Made by a program: the position numbers and the translations under genes. The notes below the pieces were generated by a model. The model was not told the origin of the DNA and did no database searches. It saw only the letters and a program-made list of their open reading frames with translations. This document shows, in pieces, positions 15,622 to 23,484 of a stretch of DNA of 33,128 nucleotides. Numbering within the stretch: the first letter of the stretch is position 1; each line of letters begins with the position of its first letter. Location of the stretch: contig JACDGI010000010.1 of NCBI GenBank assembly GCA_013821665.1, positions 1-33,128 on the forward strand, written 5' to 3'. This stretch comes from Anaerolineae bacterium (GTDB lineage: Bacteria > Chloroflexota > Anaerolineae > Aggregatilineales > Phototrophicaceae).

Positions 15622-16599
15622 TTACCCCAGCCTTATCCGGGGGTCGAGCCGCGCATAAATAACGTCAACGAACAAATTCAAGCCAACAAAGATGAACGAG
15701 AACAAAATCACTGCCGCCTGTACCAGCGGAATATCACGCTGGGTAATCGCGGTAAAGACCAAGCGTCCAACACCCGGCCACGAAAACACCGTCTCAACAA
15801 TGACAACACCGCTTAGCAGGAAACCGAATTCCAAACCGAGCATGGTCACCACTGGAATAAGCGCATTACGAAAAGCATGTTTGAGGATGACAACCCGTTC
15901 GGCTAAACCTTTGGATCGGGCAGTCACCACATAATCCTGCGACAAAACTTCCAACATCGATGAGCGCACCAAACGTGCATTACGCGATAGCGAGAACACG
16001 CCAATGGTTATGCCGGGCAAAATAAGATGCCGTATAGCCTCAGGAATATTCCTGAAGGCGAGTTGTGTATCCCCCTTCAACAGCGGATCAAGCAGCGCCG
16101 TTCGCCCCGAAATGGGCAGCCAGCGTAACGCCAGTCCCACAAACAAAATCAGCATGATGCCTAGCCAAAAACTCGGCATCGACTGCCCAACCATTGCCAA
16201 CATCATGATGCCACCGTCAAGGGCTGTACCACGCCGCATGGCCGAAATAATCCCAATGGGAATCGCCAGCAGCGTCGAAAATAACATGGCAAAGAAAGTG
16301 AGTTCAATGGTAGCGGGCAGGCGTTCAAGTACCAGATCCAGCACGGGCGTTTTTGACCGCAGCGACATACCCATATCACCATGCAGCAAATTACCGATGA
16401 AAATCAGGTATTGTTCGGGCAGCGGTTTATCAAAACCCAACTTCGCTCGTACCTGAGCGATTTCTTCGTTACTGGCCCGTTCGTTCACATAGAGATAGGT
16501 GGGATCACCTGCCAGATGCAGACTAAAAAACGAAAGCATTGTCACACCTAAGATAACGATAATGGATTGCAAGAGGCGGCGTACTAAATACCGGCTCAT
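15622..16599 (-). CDS. ABC transporter permease, DppB/OppB type
   Basis: A 325-residue permease with six predicted membrane segments, starting with the typical MSRYLVRRLLQSIIVILGVT. The periplasmic loop (GDPTYLYVNERASNEEIAQV, GFDKPLPEQY) is diagnostic for DppB/OppB. The EAA-type loop is VTARSKGLAERVVILKHAFR. A TAGGAAAT ribosome site sits upstream of the ATG. The gap to the preceding binding-protein gene holds a strong hairpin that may favour higher expression of the binding protein. Substrates of this family include peptides, nickel, and oligosaccharides; the sugar-type enzymes nearby make a glycoside or glycopeptide plausible. Confidence 0.92.
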   Translation of the reverse strand: MSRYLVRRLLQSIIVILGVTMLSFFSLHLAGDPTYLYVNERASNEEIAQVRAKLGFDKPLPEQYLIFIGNLLHGDMGMSLRSKTPVLDLVLERLPATIELTFFAMLFSTLLAIPIGIISAMRRGTALDGGIMMLAMVGQSMPSFWLGIMLILFVGLALRWLPISGRTALLDPLLKGDTQLAFRNIPEAIRHLILPGITIGVFSLSRNARLVRSSMLEVLSQDYVVTARSKGLAERVVILKHAFRNALIPVVTMLGLEFGFLLSGVVIVETVFSWPGVGRLVFTAITQRDIPLVQAAVILFSFIFVGLNLFVDVIYARLDPRIRLG

Positions 16600-16639
16600 A
16601 ATGAGAATTTCCTACTTATCTTAACGATAGGACAAGATT

Positions 16640-16666
16640 ATGGGGCGAACACTATGTCCGCCCCAT
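16640..16666 (-). promoter_or_regulatory. Intercistronic hairpin between binding protein and permeases
   Basis: On the minus strand ATGGGGCGGAC pairs with GTTCGCCCCAT (11 pairs, one G-U) around a 5-base loop. It lacks a following U-run, so it is more likely an mRNA-stabilising or attenuating element after the binding-protein gene than a terminator. Its GGGGCGG...CGCCCC form may be a diverged family B repeat. Confidence 0.55.
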
Positions 16667-16704
16667 TTCAAACAATAAACTATGAAACCTGACCGTTCAG
16701 CGAA

Positions 16705-18294
16705 CTACGACGGTTTAAGGGTAACGTTATTGACGATGATTTGCTCATCGCGGCGTGCTTGCCATTCCACACGGTTGCTGACACCGTAGAAATCCGGTTG
16801 CATGTACAGGAAAATCCACGGCGGATCGTCATGCATCACCTGAAGCATCTGGTTAACGACATCTTTTTCCTTGGCGGGATCACGGATGTCAGCCAAGCTG
16901 TTCCACAACTCGAACCACTTGGGGTTGGCCCAACTGGTGTAGTTGGTGGAAGCATCTGGAGCCGAAATATCGGACATGTCGTAAATCGCGCTCCATGTAT
17001 CGCCACCGGTTCCAAGGAAGAACATCGGCCCCATCTTGTGTGTACGCACCAATGGGACGTATTCCGAACTCCAATCCTTGATTTCCAGATCGACCTTCAC
17101 ACCCACATCGGTCAGGTATTGGGCAATCGCCTGTACTACCGCTGCATCATTCAGGTAGCGACCACGAGGCCCCTGGAAGGTAATCTCGAAGCGTGTGCCG
17201 TCAGCCTTGAGCGGATAACCAGCAGCGTCGAGGAGTTCTCCGGCCTTCTTGGGATCATAAGGATAGGGTTCGATTGCGGGGTCGCCATTCGGATCATTGA
17301 CCATCGTGGCCGCACGTTTGCATTCTGTACCGAGTAATGTCTTGCAAATGGTCGGGACATCAATTGCGTACTGCAATGCGACGCGCACGTCACTCTTCTG
17401 GATCACGTCAGCACCCGGCAGACTAGCCATATCTGCGGCTAAGTTGAAACCGACATACATACGGCGTGTACCTTGAACGGCTTCGACCTTGGCGCTGTCC
17501 GAACTGTTGACGGCATCGACTTGATCTGCTGGTACGTTGGCAGCAATATCGACGTTGCCAGCCAAGAGTTCAGCTACGCGGGTCGAGTTTTCGGGGATAA
17601 CACGCCAGATCAGGCGGTCAAATGTTGGTGTGAACAGCTTAAAGCTTTCATTACGAGCAAGTTCAATGTAGTCATCCTTGACGCGAGTGACGAGTTTGTA
17701 TGGGCCAGAGGCAACTGGAGACTCAGCCGCTTGTTCCAGCGTCATCTTCTCGTATGAGTCTTTGCAATGAATACCAACCTCGGCGATCAAGCCCAGCGCA
17801 ATCGATTGATACTTCTTCATCACGATGGTGACGTTCAGCGGATCAACAACCTTAGCATCCGCATAGCTAATGGCATCCAAGACGAAGCCAGCCGTATTAC
17901 CCGTAAATTTATTATCGGGGTTGGCAGCACGTTGGAAGGTATAAGCCACATCTTCAGCCGTTAGTGCTTCACCATCTTGGCAGGTCAAGCCATCATTCAG
18001 CGTGAAGGTCATTTCTTTACCGTCGTCCGAAAGTTTATAGGACTTGGCAAGATAGGGGACAATCGAACCCTTATCGTCAACCGTATACAGTGAAGCGAAA
18101 ATGTGGTTGTCAATATTGGCTTCTGAACGTGAGTTCGAGTTTGATGGGTCAAACGTTTCAAGATCAACGCTCTGGGCAATTACCAACGTCTTTTCGTCCG
18201 GCGCAGTTTGTGCGTGAACGACCAACGGCAGGGCAGCCAGAAGCAAAACGGGAAACAACATGAGCTTACGAACTTTTAAGAAGTGACCGGGCAT
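16705..18294 (-). CDS. ABC transporter substrate-binding protein, family 5 (SBP_bac_5)
   Basis: A 529-residue extracytoplasmic solute receptor. Residues 1-29 are a signal peptide (MLFPVLLLAALPLVVHA then QTA); there is no lipobox cysteine, which is unusual if the host is a monoderm because the receptor would not be anchored. The mature part is a normal family 5 protein: LVIAQSVDLETFDPSNSNSR at the start, GLTCQDGEALTAEDVAYTFQ, then VASGPYKLV, and DPNGDPAIEPYPYDPKKAGE. AGGAG lies about 9 bases before the ATG. The family binds peptides, nickel or oligosaccharides. Gene order binding protein, DppB, DppC is standard, but no ATPase follows; a shared ATPase elsewhere is likely. Confidence 0.92.
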   Translation of the reverse strand: MPGHFLKVRKLMLFPVLLLAALPLVVHAQTAPDEKTLVIAQSVDLETFDPSNSNSRSEANIDNHIFASLYTVDDKGSIVPYLAKSYKLSDDGKEMTFTLNDGLTCQDGEALTAEDVAYTFQRAANPDNKFTGNTAGFVLDAISYADAKVVDPLNVTIVMKKYQSIALGLIAEVGIHCKDSYEKMTLEQAAESPVASGPYKLVTRVKDDYIELARNESFKLFTPTFDRLIWRVIPENSTRVAELLAGNVDIAANVPADQVDAVNSSDSAKVEAVQGTRRMYVGFNLAADMASLPGADVIQKSDVRVALQYAIDVPTICKTLLGTECKRAATMVNDPNGDPAIEPYPYDPKKAGELLDAAGYPLKADGTRFEITFQGPRGRYLNDAAVVQAIAQYLTDVGVKVDLEIKDWSSEYVPLVRTHKMGPMFFLGTGGDTWSAIYDMSDISAPDASTNYTSWANPKWFELWNSLADIRDPAKEKDVVNQMLQVMHDDPPWIFLYMQPDFYGVSNRVEWQARRDEQIIVNNVTLKPS

Positions 18295-18383
18295 TGCTCA
18301 AAACTCCTATAAACCTAAACACAATGACTAACGAAATGGTAAATCGATATACATATCCCCAATAAATATCTCCTTCGTCAGAT

Positions 18384-19436
18384 TTAAACAATACGGTCAT
18401 ATTGACCAAATTCAGGTGGCAAAACACTTGCAATGGTTACACTCCGTGCCTCGCGACTCGAAATCGCACAGGCTTCAACCATTGCTAAAGACATCAGGTG
18501 ATCTCTACCGCTGCATTGCAACGGCTCACCATCAATCACACAATTGAGGAATGCTTCTAGTAGTCCACTGGTTTCGGTAATCCAAATCTCATGTGGGGGC
18601 AGCGGAACAGCATTCAATGCAGAGTCACTCGGCTTCGCAAAATAAAGATCACCAAATTGATCTTTCTGGCTAATAATCCCGTTGGTGCAATCGGTGCGCC
18701 ATTCAAAGCGGGGTTCGGCCCAACCGCTTTGCCATGTCCCCTGATAATTGACGATCATGCCGTCATTAAACGTAATTAGTGCGGCAACGTTTGCGTCACT
18801 TTGATACACACTCCATGAAGGATTCCATGTTTTCGCTTGGATCAATACCGGCTCTTGCCCATAGATGTAACGCATCAGGTCAAAATGATGGATGGATTGC
18901 TCCCACAACATCGGTTGATCCATTGTGAGCGGATATTTGTTGAGGTCAGGTCGGTTGCCATCACGATAGCGTTCATACGTAAAACGCCCGAAGCTTGCCT
19001 TACCGACAATGCCATCATTCAACAACCGCATCACTTCTTTAGTGACGGCCAGATAACGAAAGTTCAACCCAACCATCAATGGCACTTTCGCTGCTTCGGC
19101 AATCCCAACAAGTTTTGCGGCTTCCTCCACTGTCAGTGCCAACGGCTTCTCAATCAACATGGGAATATCGCGCTCTGAGGCAGCACGAATTTGACTCTCA
19201 CGTCCGATTGGCGGGTTGGCGAGGATTAAGGCCTGTGCATCAGGTAGGGCTGCGATTGCTTCTTCAGGCGACTTAAATGTTGGTCGTTCACCGTACTGCG
19301 CAGCCATTCGTTCGCAAGCCGCCGGATTAGGGTCAGCATAGGCAATAATCTCGCAGCGTGGTGAACGCGTCAGCACTTCTGCCCAATAACGCCCACGCAC
19401 ACCTAAACCTGCCAATATCACTTTTAAGGGTGTCAC
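18384..19436 (-). CDS. Gfo/Idh/MocA-family oxidoreductase
   Basis: A 350-residue NAD(P)-dependent sugar-type dehydrogenase. The Rossmann start is VILAGLGVRGRYWAEVL; IEKP at 95-98 is the family hallmark; WEQSIHHFDLMRYIYGQEP supplies the conserved His. The start is GTG, and it overlaps the stop of the epimerase gene by four bases (GTGA), implying translational coupling. The same operon begins with the GntR gene and continues into the ABC transporter. It differs strongly from the second Gfo/Idh protein at 12097, so the pathway may need two sugar-oxidation steps. Substrate unknown. Confidence 0.9.
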   Translation of the reverse strand: MTPLKVILAGLGVRGRYWAEVLTRSPRCEIIAYADPNPAACERMAAQYGERPTFKSPEEAIAALPDAQALILANPPIGRESQIRAASERDIPMLIEKPLALTVEEAAKLVGIAEAAKVPLMVGLNFRYLAVTKEVMRLLNDGIVGKASFGRFTYERYRDGNRPDLNKYPLTMDQPMLWEQSIHHFDLMRYIYGQEPVLIQAKTWNPSWSVYQSDANVAALITFNDGMIVNYQGTWQSGWAEPRFEWRTDCTNGIISQKDQFGDLYFAKPSDSALNAVPLPPHEIWITETSGLLEAFLNCVIDGEPLQCSGRDHLMSLAMVEACAISSREARSVTIASVLPPEFGQYDRIV

Positions 19437-20392
19437 GATGTCATAACCTCTTTGTTTTGTCCCTGAAGTGCTTGGCGGATGCCCTCTGCAAACGGTGTCC
19501 AGCTCTGAAAGCCGGTTTCTTCCTGCAAACGCTGGTTACTTAAATAACCTCGCCGCGTCAGCATAGGCATGTTTGGATCACTGCCTTGTTGTATATCCAG
19601 TTCAACATCCGGCATCAACGATTGAATAACCTTCGCAATATCCAACGGCGATAGCACCTGCTGCGAGGCCACGTTATAAAGCGCGTGATGCAGCATAGGT
19701 TGCTTCAACAATGCTGCAACTGCTGCACCAATATCAGGCGCAAACGTCCAATCGCGCGCCGGATCATCCTGATAAACAGTCACTTTGCCCGTTTGTGTCG
19801 CTTGCCGCACCAACCGACCAGCTAAACTGACGCGTGGACGGGTCGAACGCGGCTGTTCGTCCGGCCCATAAATATTACTGAGGCGAAAGGTTGCCACATC
19901 GCGTCCATATTCTCCGCGCAAGGTGGCGACGAGCGATTCCATTGTCTGCTTAGCCACCGCATACAAACCATTTGGCGAAGTCAGATCATTTTCACTAACC
20001 ACACCCGGTTCTGTTGCTGCATAAACGGCGCTTGAACTGATACTCAATACCCGTCGCACTGAATGGGCTTGTGACCATTCGAGAACGGCTAAAAGCGGAT
20101 CAAGATTGGCGCGAAAATTGGCTTCTGGTGTTTGATCGAGTTCTTCTGGTGAGGCAGTAATGGCGGCACCATGAATCACTGCATCCACTTCAACCGACGG
20201 CAAATTCGCGCTGTCGGTCTGGATAAACTGGATGTTGTCACCCCATCGCTTTAGCCAGCTTGCCTGTAAAACCTCGTCAAACTGGCGATCAACCGCGATA
20301 ACGGCCCAACCTTCATTCAACAATGCTTGCGTGATATTGCTGCAAACAAAACCGCCAGCACCTGTTACCATCACACGTGGAGAAGCGTTCAT
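19433..20392 (-). CDS. NAD-dependent epimerase/dehydratase (extended SDR)
   Basis: A 319-residue extended short-chain dehydrogenase/reductase. The N-terminal NAD motif is VTGAGGFVCSNI; the third glycine of TGxxGxxG is replaced by Cys17, an unusual change at the pyrophosphate. The active site is SISSSAVY with Tyr142 and Lys146 in LYAVAKQTM. GADEQPRS-type sequence (YGPDEQPRS) and PARDWTFAPDIG are typical of sugar-nucleotide or uronate dehydrogenases and epimerases. The ATG overlaps the GntR stop by four bases (ATGA), and its own stop overlaps the next GTG, so three genes are translationally coupled. It is probably a catabolic sugar-acid epimerase or dehydrogenase here; the substrate is inferred only from context. 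Confidence 0.88.
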   Translation of the reverse strand: MNASPRVMVTGAGGFVCSNITQALLNEGWAVIAVDRQFDEVLQASWLKRWGDNIQFIQTDSANLPSVEVDAVIHGAAITASPEELDQTPEANFRANLDPLLAVLEWSQAHSVRRVLSISSSAVYAATEPGVVSENDLTSPNGLYAVAKQTMESLVATLRGEYGRDVATFRLSNIYGPDEQPRSTRPRVSLAGRLVRQATQTGKVTVYQDDPARDWTFAPDIGAAVAALLKQPMLHHALYNVASQQVLSPLDIAKVIQSLMPDVELDIQQGSDPNMPMLTRRGYLSNQRLQEETGFQSWTPFAEGIRQALQGQNKEVMTS

Positions 20393-21066
20393 ATGTCGCC
20401 ACCTTCCCCATCATCATGCCAGCCTTCAGCAATTAATTCGCCGGAGGCTGCGACGTGGGCTTCCATAAGCTCAACCGCTTTTTGGACTTCACCGGCTTCA
20501 ATCGCGTCAATAATTGGCACGTGGTTATAGGCAATTTTCTTAAGGTCGCTGTTGCGTCGATTGAGTAATGCCATCACCTGACGCACCCTCATCGACACCA
20601 CATTCCAACTGGTCAGCAGCAAACTGTGTCCACTGAGTTCAATCAAGGTGTCATGGAATTCACGGTCAATCTGGTTAACCTGTTTCAGGTCGCCTGCTTC
20701 CGCCGCTGCTAACATAGCTTCAAAGCATTTCCGTAATCTAATCACGTGCTTTGAATTGTCTTGCCCGATAATCCGTCGAATAGCAAAGGTCTCCAAAACG
20801 CTACGGAGGCTATAGAGTTCTTCAATATCCGTCTTCGTCAGCCGCCGGACAGTCGTGCCATGATAGGGGACTGTTTCGGCTAAACCCTCAGTACTCAGGA
20901 TTTGCAGAGCCTCACGCAGTGGTGCGCGGCTTACACCGAGACTGGCTGCTAAGTCTGTCTCGATGAGCTGCTGGCCGGGTTTAAATTCGCCTGTGATGAT
21001 GGCCTCGCGTAGTGCATCCAGTACGCGGTCACGAAGCGAACGATTTTCAATATGGTTCAAAGTCAT
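20389..21066 (-). CDS. GntR-family regulator, FadR/FCD type
   Basis: A 225-residue regulator from the chosen start. Residues 8-75 are the winged HTH (LRDRVLDALREAIITGEFKP, then ETDLAASLGVSRAPLREAL and TVPYHGTTVRRL). The rest is the helical FCD ligand domain with metal-site features (DREFHDTLIELSGH and a late NHVPIIDAIEAG). The ORF track uses TTG at 21093; I prefer ATG at 21066 because a plausible minus-strand -10 (TATAAG at 21113-21108) would leave only about eight bases before the TTG. It heads the minus-strand operon and is divergent from the DUF4438 genes. A perfect ATTGTCGACAAT lies between, so it probably represses both arms until an organic acid ligand binds. Confidence 0.9.
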   Translation of the reverse strand: MTLNHIENRSLRDRVLDALREAIITGEFKPGQQLIETDLAASLGVSRAPLREALQILSTEGLAETVPYHGTTVRRLTKTDIEELYSLRSVLETFAIRRIIGQDNSKHVIRLRKCFEAMLAAAEAGDLKQVNQIDREFHDTLIELSGHSLLLTSWNVVSMRVRQVMALLNRRNSDLKKIAYNHVPIIDAIEAGEVQKAVELMEAHVAASGELIAEGWHDDGEGGDI

Positions 21067-21123
21067 AATTGGATTTTTCAAATTGCTTGACAAGCCATAG
21101 GTGCAAACTTATAATCGCCAGAA

Positions 21124-21135
21124 ATTGTCGACAAT
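21124..21135. promoter_or_regulatory. Perfect palindrome, probable GntR (FCD) operator
   Basis: ATTGTCGACAAT is perfectly symmetric and fits the short TTGT-NN-ACAA type bound by FadR-like GntR regulators. It overlaps the -35 zone of the likely GntR promoter and lies just upstream of the plus-strand promoter zone (GGATTATAGA near 21159-21168). A further half-site CGACAAG follows at about 21143-21149. Confidence 0.65.
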
Positions 21136-21201
21136 CGACAGACGACAAGTAATGACAGGATTATAGAAAGCACATTCGTATGTGTCAAGGAATCCACAAA
21201 A

Positions 21202-22068
21202 ATGCCTCTTGCAACCAATGAATCACAACTTGTAGAGATTGCTGTTACGGGGAATATCAGCCCACCTACCTTACGTTATCCGGGTTATACGCTGGATGAT
21301 AAAGGTGTGGGGCGGGTGCTGCCGGGGATGGCCGGCGTGGTGTATAACGCACGAGTCGGTGACGCGGCGTTTGGTTGGGCAGGTGACCATGTTGAGCCGG
21401 GTGTTTCGATAGCCAACCCTGACAACGCTGCCGAATTTGCCTTGCACTATTTGACGTGTATGGGCAATAAAGCAGTAGTTACCAGCGGCATGGGTAAAGG
21501 TGCAGAAGGTATCGTCACAGGTGAACACGCGCGTCTGCTCGTGGATTTCTCGCCGGATGTGCATGACCTATTGTGCGTAGGCGATTCGATCCAGATTATT
21601 GCCTGCGGACGCGGTTTAGAGCTCACCGATTATCCTCAAATTACGCTCAAGAAATCCAGTCCACAGCTTATCAACGGTATTCCGTTTGAAGTCATCAGTG
21701 ATACCAAAATTCGCGTGCCGGTAACAACGGTTTTACCACCGAGAATTATGGGGTCAGGTGCCGAACTGAACTCGGAATATGTTGACCAAGATTTGATGTC
21801 GGGCGACCGGGCATTGATGGCCGAGCTAGGCATTGACCAGATGAAATTAGGTGATTTGGTGGTCATACCGGATGCCGACCACCGCTTCGGACGCACTTAT
21901 CGCAAAGGCGCAGTGACGATTGCGCTGTGCATTCATGGCGACTCGGTGATGATCGGGCATGGGCCGGGGATATTGACCTTGATGACCTGCCCCGAATCCT
22001 GTATCGAATGGATTATCGACCCCAAGGCTAACATTGCAAATTACTTCAATATTCGGGAGATGGCATGA
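21202..22068 (+). CDS. DUF4438-family protein, first of a tandem pair
   Basis: A 288-residue soluble protein that I recognise as DUF4438, a family without a firmly assigned activity. Shared blocks with its neighbour are LPGMAGVVYNARVGDAAFGW, HVEPGVS, LTCMGNKAVVTSGMGKGAEG, ITLKKSSPQL, VPVTTVLPPRIMGSGA, MKLGDLVVIPDADH and GHGPGILTLMT. The conserved Gly-rich VITG/IVTG and GHGPG segments suggest a ligand pocket, but no known catalytic signature is visible. AAGGA lies about 10 bases before the ATG. The gene opens the plus-strand arm opposite the GntR regulator and its ATGA overlap with the second copy shows tight coupling. I infer a catabolic or substrate-binding role from context only. Confidence 0.85.
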   Translation: MPLATNESQLVEIAVTGNISPPTLRYPGYTLDDKGVGRVLPGMAGVVYNARVGDAAFGWAGDHVEPGVSIANPDNAAEFALHYLTCMGNKAVVTSGMGKGAEGIVTGEHARLLVDFSPDVHDLLCVGDSIQIIACGRGLELTDYPQITLKKSSPQLINGIPFEVISDTKIRVPVTTVLPPRIMGSGAELNSEYVDQDLMSGDRALMAELGIDQMKLGDLVVIPDADHRFGRTYRKGAVTIALCIHGDSVMIGHGPGILTLMTCPESCIEWIIDPKANIANYFNIREMA

Positions 22069-22946
22069 ACGTCCGAACCAATTCTGACAAGCTGGTTTCT
22101 GTTTCGGTAATGGGGCTGATTGCTTCGCCCGGTTTCCCCGGCTTACCTGCCGAGCCTTATCGGTTGGATTCCAACGGTAAACCCTTCTTACTGCCGACTT
22201 ACGGTGGCATCGTTTATAACGTGTCAATCGGTGACTCGGCTTTCGGATGGCTGGCTGACACCATTCACCCCGGTGTGAGTATTTCACTGAAGGATGATGT
22301 GGGCAATCGTGGGCTCAATTTGTTCGCCTGTGTTGGCAATGTGGCAATGGTGATGAGTGGCGATGCTAAGGGGATCAAGGGTGTGGTCACGGGAAAGTCG
22401 GGACGTTTTTCGGAACAGGTCATCATCCATTTTGATAAAGAAGCTCGCAAGAAGATGGCGATTGGCGACAAGATCAATATCAAGTCGATTGGTGTAGGTA
22501 TGGAGCTGGCTGACCATCACGACATTAAACTCAAAAGCTGTTCACCGGACATTCTTGAGAACTTAGAAGTCACTACAGGGTCGGATGGTAAGTTGAACGT
22601 GCCGGTGGTGGGTGTGGTTCCACCACATCTGTTGGGTTCGGGTGCAGGGTTGACCAGCGAAGGCGGTTCACTGCACATCCAAACGGCTGACAAAGACGCA
22701 CTAAAAGAAGCCAAACTAGACGACCTTAAATTGGGTGATGTGGTGGCGCTGTTGGATTACGACAGCAGTTGGAACCACGGCTATTTACGGGGTGCCATTG
22801 GTATCGGTGTGATCGGTCAAGGGGACAGCCCACGCGCTGGACATGGCCCCGGCATCACTTTACTGATGACCTCACCGCAGACCGGCATTAACCCGATGGT
22901 CACACCGGGCGTCAACCTCAAGAGTGTATTTAATCTTCAAGATTAA
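22065..22946 (+). CDS. DUF4438-family protein, second of a tandem pair
   Basis: A 293-residue paralogue of the upstream gene, sharing its order of motifs: LPTYGGIVYNVSIGDSAFGW, HPGVSI, FACVGNVAMVMSGDAKG, IKLKSCSPDILEN, VPVVGVVPPHLLGSGAG, LKLGDVVALLDYD and GHGPGITLLMT. Identity by eye is moderate, so the duplication is old and the two subunits may form a hetero-oligomer or act on different substrates. The ATG overlaps the previous stop (ATGA). A family B hairpin and a 70-base gap separate it from the VOC gene. Function unknown. Confidence 0.85.
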   Translation: MNVRTNSDKLVSVSVMGLIASPGFPGLPAEPYRLDSNGKPFLLPTYGGIVYNVSIGDSAFGWLADTIHPGVSISLKDDVGNRGLNLFACVGNVAMVMSGDAKGIKGVVTGKSGRFSEQVIIHFDKEARKKMAIGDKINIKSIGVGMELADHHDIKLKSCSPDILENLEVTTGSDGKLNVPVVGVVPPHLLGSGAGLTSEGGSLHIQTADKDALKEAKLDDLKLGDVVALLDYDSSWNHGYLRGAIGIGVIGQGDSPRAGHGPGITLLMTSPQTGINPMVTPGVNLKSVFNLQD

Positions 22947-22955
22947 AAATGCAAA

Positions 22956-22984
22956 GCGGGAGCACACATAGGTGCTCCCCTACG
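22956..22984 (+). repeat. Family B hairpin repeat, copy B4
   Basis: GC, then GGGAGCAC-acatag-GTGCTCCC, then CCTACG. Eight perfect pairs. It sits between the second DUF4438 gene and the VOC gene, in the coding direction. Confidence 0.75.
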
Positions 22985-23016
22985 GAAATTTATCTGATTG
23001 AAGATAGAGAGAAATC

Positions 23017-23481
23017 ATGGACAAACCATACATCAAGCACATGGCATTTGCGGTCAAAGATGCTAAAGCCGCGCTCAAGACTTATCAAGATTTGTTGAGT
23101 GTGGGGCTAGAAGCGAAGGTCGATGACTTCCCCAAGTCGCGCAACCGCGTGGCGCAATTCTGGGTAGGCGATGTGGAATACCAGTTGTGCCAATCGCTAG
23201 ATGAGGGTGGACGCTTCGACAAGTGGATTAAAGAACGAGGTTATGAAGGACTGCACCACATTTGTTACGCCGTCCCCAATATTGACCAAGCGCTGGCGGA
23301 CGCGCAAGCAAAAGGCGCAACTCTCAAAGAGTGCAGTGCGTGTAAGGTCAAAGGCAGCCACGTTCACCCTGAAGGTTGGGTAGCATTCCTCGACCAAGAA
23401 GCGGGCGGGATTGAACTGGAATTGATGCAGGTTTATACACCTGAAGAACTGCAAGAGTATAAGAAGGTCAAGGGAATTTGA
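23017..23481 (+). CDS. VOC-family protein (methylmalonyl-CoA epimerase/glyoxalase-like)
   Basis: A 154-residue vicinal-oxygen-chelate protein with two beta-alpha-beta-beta-beta modules. Metal ligand candidates match the epimerase pattern: His8 in IKHMAFAV, Gln56 in VEYQLCQ, His80 or His81 in GLHHICYAV, and Glu133 or Glu135 in GGIELELMQ. The GLHHICYAVPNIDQAL segment most resembles methylmalonyl-CoA epimerase, but related glyoxalases and dioxygenases share it. AGAGAG precedes the ATG. It is three bases from the Ldh-family gene, so the two are co-translated; an epimerase plus a dehydrogenase acting on the same hydroxy acid would make sense. The exact substrate is not determinable. Confidence 0.82.
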   Translation: MDKPYIKHMAFAVKDAKAALKTYQDLLSVGLEAKVDDFPKSRNRVAQFWVGDVEYQLCQSLDEGGRFDKWIKERGYEGLHHICYAVPNIDQALADAQAKGATLKECSACKVKGSHVHPEGWVAFLDQEAGGIELELMQVYTPEELQEYKKVKGI

Positions 23482-23484
23482 GCC

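Noticed and set aside
18295-18383. Possible leader peptide after AAGGAGATATTTATTG upstream of the binding protein
   Set aside because: A good ribosome site is followed only by very short frames (8 or 15 codons) at poor spacing; no attenuator structure is evident.
22930-22950. AT-rich inverted repeat TTTAATCTTcAAGATTAAA as a terminator
   Set aside because: It overlaps the last codons of the DUF4438 gene, is AT-only and has a one-base loop, so a stable terminator is unlikely.
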